Source: Ulota crispa (taxonomy: Eukaryota > Streptophyta > Bryopsida > Orthotrichales > Orthotrichaceae). From it: 64,000 bases of DNA. The DNA lies in assembly GCA_963920765.1 (NCBI GenBank), contig OY987244.1, forward strand, positions 18,332,358 to 18,396,357. The letters are read 5' to 3'. How positions within the stretch are numbered: position 1 is the first letter of the stretch; each line of letters begins with the position of its first letter. The position numbers and the translations under genes are program-made. The notes beneath the pieces are model-generated. The model worked only from the letters and a program-made list of their open reading frames with translations, did not search any database and had not been told where the DNA came from. Shown here in pieces: positions 1 to 12,979 of this stretch.

Positions 1-51
1 AATTTTGCGTTCCTTTTGACAAAATAAAGGCCATGGTCTTTTAGGGGTTAA
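1..51. mobile_element. Right end of a TTAA-family DNA element, cut by the window edge
   Basis: The sequence ends with TGGTCTTTTAGGGG followed by TTAA at 48-51. This is the same right end as the complete elements at 5183-6133 and 14232-17570. The rest of this copy lies before the window. Confidence 0.55.
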
Positions 52-101
52 CTCCTAAAGGACAAAGGGCCCTTTTGGGGGACAAGGGTCCTTTAGAGTA
101 A
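48..101. mobile_element. Very short TTAA-family inverted-repeat element
   Basis: This element starts at the TTAA that closes the preceding element. It runs from CTCCTAAAGGACAAAGGG to the inverse CAAGGGTCCTTTAGAG followed by TAA. It is little more than two terminal inverted repeats back to back, so it cannot code for anything. It could also be a rearranged end of the neighbouring element. Confidence 0.4.
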
Positions 102-103
102 CA

Positions 104-523
104 ACAACTTTATTAGCAAAAGATTCAATGAAACTTGTAATAGGCCCAAATTTTGTAAAATATATATTTTTGTTTTTTAACTAGCTCTTCATCAAATAAA
201 CCAGATATGATGTTAGCACTAGAAGAAAATCAAGGATAAACAACTGCCACAAATCACAATGACTAGGTTACCAGAACTGCCTTGCAACTGCACAACAACT
301 GTAGTCGTGCAATTGTTGTGCAATTGCAAGGCAGTTCTGGTAACCTAGTTGTTGTGATTTGTGGTAGTCGTTTATCCTTGTTTTTCTTCTAGTGTAGAGA
401 TACAAACTTAGTTACATATTTGAGTCAAACAACAAAATTTGATTTTCATAAAAGAATATGTATTTTACAAAATTTGGGCCTATTACAAGTTTCATTGAAT
501 CTTTTGCTATTAAAGTTTTCAAT
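104..523. repeat. Foldback repeat around a CACTA MITE
   Basis: The arm at about 108-170 (containing GATTCAATGAAACTTGTAAT) reappears inverted at about 450-518, nearly identical over some 65 bp. The CACTA-type MITE at 217-394 sits between the arms, so the whole stretch can fold into a large hairpin. Confidence 0.6.
217..394. mobile_element. CACTA-type MITE with 3-bp target duplication TAG
   Basis: The element begins CACTAGAAGAAAA and ends with the near-perfect inverse TTTTTCTTCTAGTG. TAG flanks both sides (214-216 and 395-397). Almost the whole 178 bp is palindromic, with arms of about 85 bp. Terminal CACTA and a 3-bp duplication are the hallmarks of the CACTA (En/Spm) superfamily. There is no coding capacity. 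Confidence 0.8.
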
Positions 524-524
524 A

Positions 525-2690
525 TTGAAGGGGTTTTTTTTAGCATGGAAGATGTGTATATGGATGTTTCCTACACATCCATGGAATCAAATCTCAAAAA
601 TTCATCACCAATAATTTTTCGATAAATTATCATGTAAAACCATTAATTTCTTACAAAACAATTCACCAAAAATGGAGTTTTGATTTTTGGGAACTAAAAT
701 TTGGTATACTTGCTTTATATATTGCATAAAGATGCAATGGTATTTTTTCCTACCAAAATGAACCAATTAGACTCCATGTTTTAATACAAAAGCTGACTGG
801 CTCAAATCAAGGATTCATATGTTTACTATATCCAACTATTCATGAAAATTCTCTTTTATGTCACCAAATTCTTCCCAATATACTAAATGCTTGATTTCAT
901 ATAAGGTGATCATCTCATATATTTCACATTCCTTCTACTTAGTATAAAAGTGACATTGAAAAGTGAAAGTGACACACAAGGTCTACGACAGGCTCAAAAA
1001 TGATCTTAAGATTAAAAAAATAAAACAAAATCACAAGCTTTTTTTCTAGAATACAATGCACAAAAAAATCAAATTACAAACGTATAGTGCATGACACTTA
1101 TAACCACCAACTTATTATTGCAACAAGAAATACTAAAGCACAACACATATATTCATTAGCTCAAAAGCAATTCCACTTGCAACAAGAACAAAACTAAAAC
1201 TTCAACTGAGTGGTTTAGAATTTTGACAGCTTTTTTTTTGACTAAGTAATAAATTGGGCACTCAAATTTGGGAATTGTTGGTTGTAAGCATCAAGCAGTA
1301 TATGTATACATATATATATATATATATATGGCAAATAATTAAAAAGTGAAAGAATTTAAATAGAATATAGATGATTGACTTTCATTGTAAAATATTACTC
1401 AACCAAAGCATTTGTGGTAAATCCAAAACATTGTTTACATTAACACTTAAATTTATCTCAAGTTTATTGCTACATGAGGGGCAGTAGGTTTTGGGCCATG
1501 TTATTGAGGTAGAGCTGTTTCAAACCACACAAGATTAGTGCAATTATGTGAATGCTAGAAAATAAGTACTTTTTTTGAAAAGTTTTTCCAAACTCCATGG
1601 TTTAATTTTTTTCTCAGTTTTGTTCTTAAGTTCCACACAATTGAATTCAAAACAACAAATGTATCATTGAAATGCAAAGAGGCTTACATTTTTTGCGCTT
1701 TTTAAAATGAAATAATATACATATACTAGTACACCCTAAACACTTGTTGTACCAGTTGAGTCATGTCCTCCATGGCTCCCGATTCACATTAAAAAATATC
1801 CTATGGATTAAAATAAACGTAAATTCAATTTTAGATTCAAATCAATTTGCCTCTTCATCTCCCTCCCCACCCCTTTGTATTTAAAATTCAAATCCAAGTT
1901 GGAAAACGATTCAATGGATTCCACCAAAGATATACTTCCACACCCAATGCCCATCTTTCATCGCTTTGCTCCTTGACCCTAGGCCAATCACAATTTCACT
2001 TTGTCCCTTGACCCTTGACCAATCACAAATTTTCAAATCAAATGCTAGCAATACTTTGCTTAACCTGCAAACATAATGCAAACCAAGTCTATTATTATAT
2101 AAGATATCATGTTTGTGCTAGTAAAAGAAAAATAAATTTGGTGCCACTATTTCTGTGATTCAATTTAGCATGTGTAAGGTGCAGGTGATTAATGAGCAAC
2201 ATCAATTCCACGCATGTATATGTTATATTTTCAAGAGGCATGGGAGATGTTTGAATTTGCATTGCCCCTTCGCAACAAAGTATCAATGAAACTAGAAATT
2301 GGTATGGAAACTGAAAAAACAATAGAATCCATAAAAAAAAAAAAAGAACAAGTATCTTGTTCGTTTATAAAATAGTGCACATATGTCAAAACTTCTGCAT
2401 GTGCTACTTTGGTGTTTTTTGTACACAATACTTTAATTCTTTAATGTTTTTAAACATGAAGTGGGCTTGTTCTATTACATTAAATAGTGCATGTAGGATG
2501 TTTTTATTTCTCTAATAAAATTTTGAACAATGCCACTATTAAGATAAAATTGTCAATTGTCAAAACATGTTTTTTTTTATCATTTTGAGGTGCTTGCAAA
2601 TGTAAAACTACACTATGTGCTAATTTGCTTCCTCTTTACTTCTTTCTTGTGATGCAGTAGCTACCTTTTCTACTAGAGGGTTTTTCCACT
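525..2690. other. AT-rich non-coding stretch
   Basis: No convincing gene was found. Short open frames here are low-complexity and have no codon bias or splice context. A (TA)n run is at about 1300-1329. Confidence 0.6.
1300..1329. repeat. (TA)n microsatellite
   Basis: An uninterrupted alternation of T and A follows TATGTATACA. Confidence 0.85.
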
Positions 2691-2709
2691 ATATATATAT
2701 ATATATGTA

Positions 2710-3117
2710 GGGAATTGCTAAAGCCACACCCAAAATTGTTAATGCCACACCTCTATGAGCATGTAATGTGAGGATTTAATACTATTTTTTTCAATTCAAG
2801 TGGTTCATCATTCATTCAATTAGAACATTACCATCTCTTTGAAAGAAAAGAGAACAAATACAAAATTTTATCAAACTTTTATTGCACTATTGTTATTTTT
2901 GTGATGTATTTTTGCTTTAAGTAATTCAAAAGTCCTATATTTTTAGTTTCTAATTCAACCACCTCCAATTTTTTTGAGTACAGCCTTAGAATGATAGAGG
3001 TGTAACAAATGTTTTAATCCAAATCAAAAAAATTAGCATAAAAATCTCACATTTCATGCTCAGAACACACTTTGGGGTGTGGCGTTAGCAATTTTGGGTG
3101 TGGCCTTAGTAATTCCC
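2710..3117. mobile_element. Stowaway-like MITE in a (TA)n tract
   Basis: The termini are GGGAATTGCTAAAGCCACAC at the left and its inverse (GTGTGGCCTTAGTAATTCCC) at the right. The inverted repeats run about 45-50 bp with few mismatches. The flanking dinucleotide is TA on both sides, as for Tc1/mariner-derived Stowaway elements. The 408-bp body has no open frame of note. It landed in a TA-rich microsatellite (TA runs at about 2690-2705 and 3119-3126). Confidence 0.75.
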
Positions 3118-3627
3118 TATATATATTATGATACCAAATCTCCATAACACCAAATTTTTAAACCCATTTTTGAGATTTCTATAGCATACATTGTTGTGCA
3201 AAATAATATAAGCCTTTGTAGCAAACCATCATTTGATCTATTGTAACATATTTTCTTTTCATTTTTTTTTCAGGTCCTTTGAAATAATTCTATCAAGCAT
3301 AAAAGTTGTCTCATTTTATCATATTTTGGCATTTTTTTTTCATATGTATTTGGAATGCAGCGCTAGAGGAAGGATTTGGTCTTTATAGAGTCCTAAGAGC
3401 AACTCCACCCCTTTTACTAGAAAGAGAATCCAACAAGTGTTTTGGAGAGCCACAAAGCGGGTCAATTGCAATAGTCGCTCCACCATTTCCAAAACACTCT
3501 CATCTCACTCACGCTAACCTCTCACCTCTTGCCTCTTGTTGTGATCAACACCCCTTTTGCTTCTTCTTCTCTCTAGAACCTTTCAACTATATTTGAAGTA
3601 TTCTAGTCCTTCCATGAGCTCTAGCAT
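3118..3627. other. Non-coding, with a slightly GC-richer patch
   Basis: A 96-codon open frame at 3306-3596 (+) covers a less AT-rich patch but shows no recognisable domain, and no splice partner was found. I do not call it a gene. Confidence 0.5.
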
Positions 3628-3756
3628 CACTACAACAAAACATGGTTGAATTTATAGAAAAGTTGACAAAAATTGTGACCTAATCTATAATATATTGTAG
3701 ATTAGGTCACAAATTTTTCAACGTTTCTATAGGTTTGACCATGTTTCCTTGTAGTG
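3628..3756. mobile_element. CACTA-type MITE with 3-bp target duplication CAT
   Basis: The element begins CACTACAACAAAACATGG and ends CCATGTTTCCTTGTAGTG, flanked by CAT at 3625-3627 and 3757-3759. The interior is also palindromic (GTGACCTAATCTA pairs with TAGATTAGGTCAC), so the 129 bp is one hairpin. Its first eight bases match the end of the large CACTA element at 56470. Confidence 0.85.
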
Positions 3757-3759
3757 CAT

Positions 3760-4404
3760 GAACAGGAAAGACCTTCACAATGGCATGAACAAAAGCTTGT
3801 ACTGACTCTCCATGTTCTCTAAATTGGTCGTGGCTCTGCAGCGGGCCTAAACTCTAGATTCTTGTGCAGAGGTGCTGGTTACGTATGCCTCTTTATCTAC
3901 AGTAGCAATGTTGTCTAACCCTTGAAGTTGAGAGGTAGGATTTTCAGCACGCATTTGCAAGCCCTTTTGCCTTTTTGGCTCCTAAAGCTCAAAGTTAAAG
4001 ACTTCAGTTTGCTTTTGCAAGTGCTGTGCCTCCTAGAGATGGGAGCATGGGATTTCCAATTGCTCTCACGGACGTGTAGCTCTTGCGCCCTCTAGATCTA
4101 ATAGTCGATAGCTCTAGGTACAAGCGCATCCATATCCAATAACTGAAGCAATTTTGCAACTAACAACAAAGACTTTGAGTTAACACACATTTTCCCGTTT
4201 TGGAAGATAAGAAGTATTGGGATTACAAATTTTTCATATTTTTATTTGCAAAATTGAAAATACTGTGAATTTTGGGAGTCAAAAAGTACTTTGCAAGCAC
4301 CCATTGCCAACCTCTAGACTCATGGAATTCTAATGATAGTCAAACTACTTTCAGCTCATTACTTCCTACTTTCCCATTCCCCACTTTAAAACATGTGACA
4401 TTAC
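3760..4404. other. Non-coding stretch, no feature recognised
   Basis: Neither strand carries a supported coding signal, and no terminal repeats were identified. Confidence 0.5.
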
Positions 4405-5061
4405 TTAACCCCTAAAGGCCTGAGGCACCATATTTTGGTGTTGACAATACTTTGAACTTCTATAAAACCTAACTAAGTTGCTATTTTTAGTAGATTGTAT
4501 TTTTTAATTATTTTTTCTAAAGTCTAGTTATAGCATCAAAATACAAATATTTAAAATGATTAGTTATAATTTTTCTATTCAAGATTTTGTGCAAGGGTGT
4601 CCATTGCAATCTTGACTCTTTTAGTGTTGAGAGCTCTTGGAAATGAGCCTCAAATACACTAGACCTTGGAGAAAAATTTACACTAAAAATTCATTTAAAA
4701 AATTGTAAAGGAGATTTTGAAAAGTTGTAAATTAATTGAAGTTACAAATGTTATTTTCCTTTAACCCAATATTTTTCATGTGACCATTTTTTAAAGATTT
4801 GACATGTGAAAAGAGGATTGAAAGACTTCAAGTCAATTTCACATTTTTAACACTGTCTTGATCAAACATTATAATCTTTCAATCCATAAATGATATTGTT
4901 GTGTTTTTTTTTCCTGTGTGATCTCTAACATATGTAGTTTGATTTTGTATGGTTAGAATTTTTAAAAAAATCTAATACAACTTATCAAAGCTTTGGCTTT
5001 TTGTTCAACTTAGAACAAATTCCTAGAAGCTCAAAAAGTGCCTTGGGCATATAGGGGTTAA
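4405..5061. mobile_element. TTAA-family DNA element, GCCCAAGG subfamily
   Basis: TTAA lies on both sides (4405-4408 and 5058-5061). The left end reads CCCCTAAAGGCCTGAGGCAC; the right end, read inward, is CCCCTATATGCCCAAGGCAC. At about 650 bp with no open frame it is non-autonomous. TTAA targets and C-rich first bases fit piggyBac; Kolobok also uses TTAA. Confidence 0.7.
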
Positions 5062-5182
5062 GTGATCCCAACCTTGAAAAGGATAGAAGAATATATTCCA
5101 AAGCACCTATCTTGTGCTGAGACTAGAAATAGCACCCCCTATATGGGTATGGCATTGTTGGCAATGGGTGCCTCTTGCCACC

Positions 5183-6133
5183 TTAACCCCTAAAGGACCA
5201 AGCCCTTTTTTCTGTGAAAATCACTGAAAACTGCCACTTTTGAGGGAATGAATAGAAATGTAGGAAATAAAGTTTTTTTGGAAATCCAACCTTAGGATCT
5301 TGTCCTAGACTATGGAAGGTACTTGTGGGAAAAAAGTCAGCTCATTCTAGTAGTAGAAGAGTGAGATATTCACATCTGAAGTGAAAAAAAAGTTTTTTTC
5401 ACTGCTACCCAAAAATTTCAAAAGCCTTTGACCTCTCCTATATCAAAAAAATTACTCTATGCAAAGTTGAGCTTTATTTTTTTCATGTAGAAGACCAAAT
5501 TAGATATGTGTGGGAGAATTTTCAAATGAAATGGAGGTATGGATCATACTTTGTAAAATCCTACAATGCCCTAAGGTCATGAAATTTGCATAAACACTAG
5601 GCAAAATTGGAGGATTTATGTGAAATTTAGAAACTTGAATTACTTTGATCCAAAAGGTGAAAACCAAGGAATCTTAGTCTACTACAATTTACTAAAAAAA
5701 AAAATCAAAAAACAAGTACGCAAAGAGCTCAAAAAGGAAAAGCAACAAGTTTTACAAGGAGGAAAATGAAGGGAGGTTTGGGAGTACCATACCTAGCCGC
5801 AAACTAAAACTTCTCATAACTTTCATCTCATCTATCAAAATTGAATGATTCAAAGCTTCCCAAATACAAAAAAAATCTAAAGAACCAATTTTTGATTTTT
5901 ATTTAAAAAATGGCATTTTTTTTTTCTGCCCAATTCTCCCCTATTATTTAGTTATTTATGCATAATTTCTTCAATAATTGTCGAAGTGAAGAAATAATTA
6001 GATGCCCATATAGATCTTATAATTCCCTATCTTCAATAAAAGTTTCAGAAAACCACGCAAAGTAATTTAGCCATAGGTACATGCCCAAAATCCCAAATGT
6101 CCCCCAAAGGGACAATGGTCTTTTAGGGGTTAA
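5183..6133. mobile_element. TTAA-family DNA element, GGACCA subfamily, full length
   Basis: TTAA lies at 5183-5186 and 6130-6133. The left end is CCCCTAAAGGACCAAGCCC and the right end, read inward, is CCCCTAAAAGACCATTGTCC. The 950-bp body has no coding frame. Diverged copies of the same body are at 14232-17570 (interrupted), 41615-42806 (inverted, interrupted) and the outer parts of 6801-13639, which makes this the best unbroken reference copy. Confidence 0.75.
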
Positions 6134-6800
6134 CCCAAGTGGCTATGGGCGCCAATCTTGCAAGCACCATGGAAGTTGAGAGGAAGGAACTTTTGGTTAT
6201 TGTTGTTGTCATTGTTAGTGCCAAAGATTTTAACTTTAGAATTTAAAGTTCCTCCCATAAAATATGTTGAGTATTTTTTTTGGAAATTATAAATCTTAAA
6301 ATTGTGATGTTATTCAAGTAGCCACCATAAATCTTTCAAGTTCTAAATTTCTTCATTTTTATATTTTCCTTCAAAAATATCGCCTTCTTCTAGATTTTAC
6401 ATTAAGATTTTTCTAATATTCTTGAAATTCTTGGCTATCAATGAAGTTGTTTTCATACTTACTAATGTTTCTTCTATTTTGTTCATGCATTTTGTTTTTA
6501 GTACATAAGTTTTGGGTAGTCATATAAGTGCACCTATATGTGGAAAAGTAGGAGATTGAAAAGATGTAACTGAAACATAATTTATGGTAATGTTGGCATT
6601 GTCATCAATCTACAATTCTTTGTCATAAATATTATTTTTTTAGAAATTTAGAATAGAAATAAAACAAAGATAAAAAAATGGAAGAAAAAATAAAGAAAAA
6701 TGACAAACACCAGAAGTTCCAAAAATGCATGAAAACAAAGATTGTAGAAGAGTTATTCAAAAGACTTACAATTGCTTTGTTCTTCATGTACAAATTCTTT
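6134..6800. other. AT-rich non-coding stretch
   Basis: Nothing recognisable was seen. Confidence 0.5.
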
Positions 6801-7332
6801 TAACCCCTAAAGCATTAAACACCTTTTTTTGGCAACATAGCAATTTTGGGCAACTCACTACTAATGGGGTTTTCATTTTTTTCTTTGCAACTTTCACACA
6901 TGATGTATTGATGTGTACAAAGAGTGGCTTTAAGTCCCAACAAATTGAATAATCTTTGACTTAATGCTTCAAAAATTATTGCATGATATGTAATTCTCTT
7001 TGCTCGGCAGGCAACCAAAGAAAATCTTTAAAAAATACATTTTTTGAATTTTGTTTTTTGAAATTGGTTCTTTAGATTTACATATAGTTGGGATACTTTG
7101 AATTGTTCCATTTTCATCAATGAGATGAAAGTTATGAGGAGTTTTTGTTTGTTGGCAGCTATGGATTCTCCTTGGGATTGTCTACCACCCAAAAATTAAC
7201 TTTGAAGTCCATTGATTATTTTACTCAATTTTCAATATTTTAGAAAAAAACAAAACCAAAAGATGTAGATTGTTTATCACAACATTATGACCATTGGGAT
7301 TGGAATTTGTCATTTCCATAATTAAATTTCTA

Positions 7333-7571
7333 ACGGATATAGAAATATAAAGATAATTGATAAAATCTAAAAATGATTTGGATTCAAGGATGAAGAATAA
7401 ATAACAAAAGAGGTGAGCAATGGCTCTAAGAAATGTGTTGTTGATTTTGAATAACACTTTAGCCTCAACTTCTATATATACTCTGATCTAAAGTGAAAGA
7501 AATCTAAAATAAAATATATTTTAAAGTTGAAAGTAAAAGAAAACAGAACATTCCAAAGTAATGTCTCTAAC
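7333..7571 (-). repeat. LTR of the gypsy fossil (3' LTR)
   Basis: This aligns end to end with 12980-13222, sharing for example TTTGGATTCAAGGATGAAGA and CAGAACATTCC. The exact first base is uncertain. Confidence 0.75.
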
Positions 7572-9301
7572 ATTATCTCATTTTTAAGCAATGAGTTCCA
7601 AGAAGAGCTCTAGGCTTATTTGGATAAAGTTGATGAAATTTTTGTACCATTTTTGGTGCATTTACGAGATTTTCGACAAGTTTTCACGTTCATTTGTTGA
7701 TATCATAACTGCTCCAATATACCAAATACTCTACTTTGTTCCACTTTTGTCGCGAGTCTAATACTTGTTCCACCTCATACTTATTGTAGTTCTCAATTTC
7801 AACACTCCGCGGTGGTGATTATATTCTTTCTAGAAAATGTGACTGCCAATAAGATTCTAAAAGAGATACAAGAAAAATTGGATATACTTTTATAGAAGCT
7901 GGTAGCTCTAAACGATATACTATTGGGTTGATTTGCTTCAGAATGACAAATAGTCTCAATTTCCGGTAGTCTAACTTGTCATATGGCCGCTTGGTCTTAA
8001 TATTCCGTCGAATAAGCTATACTTTATATCCAATTTGAAAATCAGATGTTTGATAGCAATATTTTTCCGTAATTGTCTTGTAAGATTTTTAGGCGGATTG
8101 TAGTTAAAGCTTCAAAATATCTTAAATTTGCGATAATTGCTTTGTAAATCGTCAGTCGTTGGGTTACTGTTTGCTAATGAACCTAATAAATCAAGTTCTG
8201 AATGATAGCCGTAATTGAAATAAAATGGCGTTTGTTAAATTGAAGCATGAAGAGTATTGTTATATGTAAACTTTGTTAACGGCAAGTATGTTGTCTAGTT
8301 ATCTTGCTGATAATTGATACTACATCGTAAATATTGCTCAAAGACTTGATTGACCTATTCTGTTTGACTGTCAGTTTGAAGACGAAAAGCTGAAAAGAGA
8401 TTGATCTCTACTTTTAATATCTTGAAAAGATGTCTCTAAAATTTCAATACAAATTGGGGTCTCCAATTTGATACAATATCGTCTGGTAAATCGTGATATC
8501 AATACATATTATCAAAAAATAGTTTTACCATACATTCATTTAACGAAGTCTTCTTGCAAAAGATAAAATATGCCATTTTTGTAAATTAATCCACTAGAAC
8601 AAAGATATTGTCAAATAAATTTGATGGCGGCAAATTCGTAATAAAATCCGTAGAAACTGAAAACCACGGCCATTGTAGAATAGACAACGATTGCAAAAAT
8701 TTAGAAGAGCAATGCTAAGGATTCTTAGATCTTGAACAAATATTATAAGAGGTAACAAAATTTTTTACATCCTTTCATATCTGGGGCTGTCAAAAATCTC
8801 TTTAAATAAGTTTCAAAGTTTTGTTGTATTCAAAATGACCCGCGGTTGGGAAATCATGATGGAATTGAAGAATGCAAAGTCGTATTAGACCTCTTGGGAT
8901 GAACAAACGTTTTTAAAAATATAATAAATCTCCATCCACTTTAAAATTATCTTTTTCACCAATACGATGCTTGATGTTGAGGGCTACACGATCTCTAATA
9001 ATTGCAATGCGCACTTGGTTGACGAAGTTCTCATCTATTGGTGATGGTATAACCGTAGCATAAATGCAAAATAATTCTGGCTTCAACAAAATTCTACGTT
9101 ACTAATCAAATATTAGTTTTCTAGCCTTGGGCGCAAAATATGATTTTCTTGATAAAGTATCAGATGATTTTTGTTGCTTCTCCGGTTGATATGTGATGAT
9201 AAAGTCAAATCGGGATAGAAACATATTCCATCAAGCTTAATGCCGATTTGAAACACAAGATGACATGAAATACTCCAAAATCTTGTGATTTGTATAAACA
9301 G

Positions 9302-9505
9302 TTACCAGGTGTGTAGCTCCTTCAAAGAAATGGCGCCACTCTTGAAAAAAATCCACAATAGAAAGAAATTCATTGGTGGGAATTTCATAATTAATCTTGG
9401 CAGCAGAAAATTTCTAAAAATAAAAAGCAATGGATGAAGCTTCTTTTCTTCTTCCAATTGTGAAAGTACAGCTCTCAAAGCAAAATCTGAGGCATCGGTT
9501 TTCAA
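9302..9505 (-). pseudogene. gypsy fossil: RNase H-like segment
   Basis: The translation starts with KTDASDFALRAVLSQ, the typical start of the RNase H domain next to Ty3/gypsy reverse transcriptase. It is part of the element at 7333-13222 and is a relic. Confidence 0.75.
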
Positions 9506-9700
9506 ATAGAATGCATTTGAAAAATTTGGGTGTACTAAATTTAGAGCCGTAATAAATGCGATCTTTAAATCATAAATTTTGTTTTCCGCTAGTGGTCGTC
9601 ATTTGAGCTTGTCTTTGTTTGTCAACCAAGTGAGCGGAGCAGGAACTTGAAAATAACATTTGATGAAAAGTTGATAAAAGTTAATAAAACTAAGAAAATA

Positions 9701-9988
9701 TTATATGTCTCTAATAGTCTTCGAAATTTTCCAAGACAAAATAGATTCCACTTTCTTGAGATCCATCTTCAAGCCCTCCGTAGTTGCAATGAATTCCAAA
9801 AATTCCATCTCAGTTTGGTGAAATAAACACTTCTCTGGTTTGGCGTAGAGTCCTTGTTTGCATAATTTTTCAAGGACTAAACAAACATGTTTTGTATGAT
9901 TTTTTTTATTTTTGGAAAATATCAAAATGTCATCTAAGTAAATAATAACAAAGTTGTTAAGATGCTCTTGAAAGATTTTATTTACCAT
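9701..9988 (-). pseudogene. gypsy fossil: reverse transcriptase segment
   Basis: The segment carries YLDDILIFS, the catalytic box of Ty3/gypsy reverse transcriptase. Downstream HxxHVxxVLxxL and LYAKPEKCLF are typical of the same domain. It is a relic. Confidence 0.85.
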
Positions 9989-11139
9989 ATATTAAAAGAC
10001 TGCTAAGGCATTTGTAAGACCAAAAGGCATGACATTATACTAAAAAAGGTCATATTTTGTACGAGATGCCGTCTTCCATTTGTCTCTTTCTTTGATTTGT
10101 ATGATATTATAAGCTCCGCGTAGATTGATTTTAGTAAAAATCTTTGCACTTCTAAGTTGACTTGAAAGTCTAGAGATTAAAGGTAATGAATAGCAGTTTT
10201 ACTTTGTCACCTTATTGAGACCTCGATAATCTACGCACATTCGTAAGGAGCCATTCTTTTTTTTTACAAATAGAATAGACTCTCTAGCAGGCAATTTGAA
10301 ATGATGAATGAAGTTTTTGGCTAAATTTTTGTCAATGTAATTTTGTAGTTCCGCCAATTCTGTTTGTAATAAGTTACAAAATGGATCAAAAGGAGATTAT
10401 GCTTCTTCTTTCAAGTCTATAGCACAATCATATGGTCAGTGCTCCGGTAATATGTCAGCATTCTTCTTCAAAAACGTATCTTCAAATCTTTATACTGCTT
10501 TGGGATACTAATTGTTGTGATTTTTTCTTTATTACTTAGAGTCTTATAGATAACAAATGGTATATCTTGTTTGACCATTTTCATAAATGTCTTTGCTTCA
10601 ATGAACATGAGTTTTCTTACTTGCGATTTACTAGTTTGTTTATTAACAGGTTTTTTAACAAATTATATAATAAGTTTATTGACTAGATGATTTTTGAGGA
10701 AAGTCATCTTTTGTAACTTTCAGTCTATTGATGGATTGTACTCTTTTAACCATGAAAGATCAAAAATAACAGGAAATGACGGAATTTTGATAACATTGAA
10801 GATAATTTGGATATTGCGGTTCCTAAATGTCACCTCTAAAGGTATTGTTTTGTGTATGATATTGCTAGAAGATAAATGTTGTCCATCTATCAGTTCTACA
10901 TTGATGGACTGAGATTTTCAAAATAAAGGGAGTTTGTGACTTTTAATAAATTCTTCATTTAAAAAACAAGCAGATGCTCTTGAATCTAGTAGAGCAGTGG
11001 TTTTAAGTTTTTGAGGTTCAACGGATAAAGAAATAATAAAAAAAAACCTATTGAGCGAAAAGGGAGAAACTTAAGTGTTGTTATAAAATTGCATTATCTA
11101 GCCGCACAATTCTTTTTGTAACTAGATTTCTTCGTTTTT

Positions 11140-11364
11140 CTAGACAATAGTAGCACTAATCTTAACAATACGTTGACTCGGCTTCTTTGGACAGTTGGAA
11201 ACTCTGTGGCCTCTTTCCCCACAATACAAATATAGTCCCTCTTCCATACGACACTTTTTTTTTGGAGTAAGATGTTTGACACGTATTGCGTCGATTTGCA
11301 TGTCTATAGTCTTTAAATGCAAAATTGGACTACTTGCCGATATAAATGAGATAGAATTAGTCAT
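11140..11364 (-). pseudogene. gypsy fossil: gag zinc knuckle
   Basis: The knuckle CGERGHRVSNC, preceded by LYLYC, matches the CX2CX4HX4C nucleocapsid motif of gag. It lies upstream of the reverse transcriptase in transcription order, as expected. It is a relic. Confidence 0.75.
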
Positions 11365-12979
11365 TTGTTCATTTGATGGAATCTGGTCTTGACGACGTTA
11401 AAAAAACTAGTTGTCACATATAATCGTTTGACTAATTGCCTTATTCAACATTTACGGATCAGAAAGTAATAAAAAAAAATCTTTTACAAAATCCTTCAAT
11501 TCCCAATAGAATTGGTTTATGAGGGCTGCTTCATTCCAATTGATGTCGCACGCAAGTTGTCAAAAGTTCAAGGCGTAAGCCGATACAGAACGTGTCTCTT
11601 GTTGTAAGGACCAAATTTTTATAGTTGCTTAACAAACTTTATTATGTTCACCAAACGCTTTAGCAAAGGCTTCAAGAAAAGTGTCAAAGTTGCTCAATAT
11701 AGGTGAGCTTTTCTTGAACAAAAGTGCAAACCATGGTAAAGTTTGTCTTATAAGTAAAGTTCCAATCAATCCAACTCGTTGTCGTGATGTAAATCATGAC
11801 ATATAATAAATATGTAAAATTTGATTAGATAATAATTTGTGTGAGGTGTTGTACTCTTTTTCCTTTACCTCCGATTTTACCCTTGATTAACAAGATTTTC
11901 CTAGATAAAATTTTAATTAGGCAACAACCGTTTAGAAGCGTTAGTTAATTGAAGTCACTAAAATTGATTTTAGAGAAATAATTCAAAAATCAATAGTAGA
12001 GAAAGACTTTTACTTTATATCTTCTCTTTTTAATATATAGATAAAATCCTATTTGGAAGAAGGTGCCTTATCTTGTCTTATCGTTTTAAACCAATTTTAT
12101 TATTCCATATACATCTTGTCTTGTCTTGTCTTATCATATTTTGAGATTAATTTTTATTCTTCCATATATATTTTGTGTTATGAGACCATTGTTTTTAAAA
12201 ACCAATTATTATTTGATATATATTTATATTCGTTGAAATCATATTATATTTTTCTATACTTTGATTTATATTTTAATTGATTTTATTTTCTTATGTTTTG
12301 ATCATCTTAAAAAGTTATTTTAATAGTAATTGTGTACATACTATCTCTTATTAATTTCTTTGAGACAGTTGCAGCTAGACACCATGTGTGTTTCCAAAGT
12401 GTGCTCTTCTCTATCCGACATCGTGATTCTTGTGTTGGATAGTATTCTGATTGTAAGGCAATTATCAATTGAATCTGATTAACAAATCCTCAAAATTTGG
12501 AGCGCATGCCATCAAATTTTTTAAGAAGACTAACCTGAGGTTTTTTTTGTTATAGTGGTGGTGGTATATCTTGTCAAACCACAAGTAAAGCTCTTCTATC
12601 CAAATTGGCAGAAAGTTGGTCTTGTTGAAGATCACCAATAACTCTTTCAATTGTTGTGGTCTGATTTGACAACGTAGTAATAGCATTAAGGATGGCTTCT
12701 AACTTAGACTCTACAGCTTTGCGCATGACAAAATCCTGAGGTTCAACTATACAAAAAGACGGAAAATAATAGAGTTTATAAAATGAAATAAAATATTGGT
12801 TTAGAGGAGGTAAACCGCAATTTTTAAACCTTCAAACCTTCAAAAAGAGGAGATGTCCGCAACTCTCACAAAAAAAATAAAACACAAATATTGTAATAAA
12901 TGAGATATCAAATTAGAGGGACTAAACTGCAACCTCTAACAAGGGTCCTGATACTTAAGTGAAGTAAGACTCAACAATC

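Noticed and set aside
3306-3596. 96-codon frame
   Set aside because: No domain, no codon bias visible and no paralogue; judged a chance frame.
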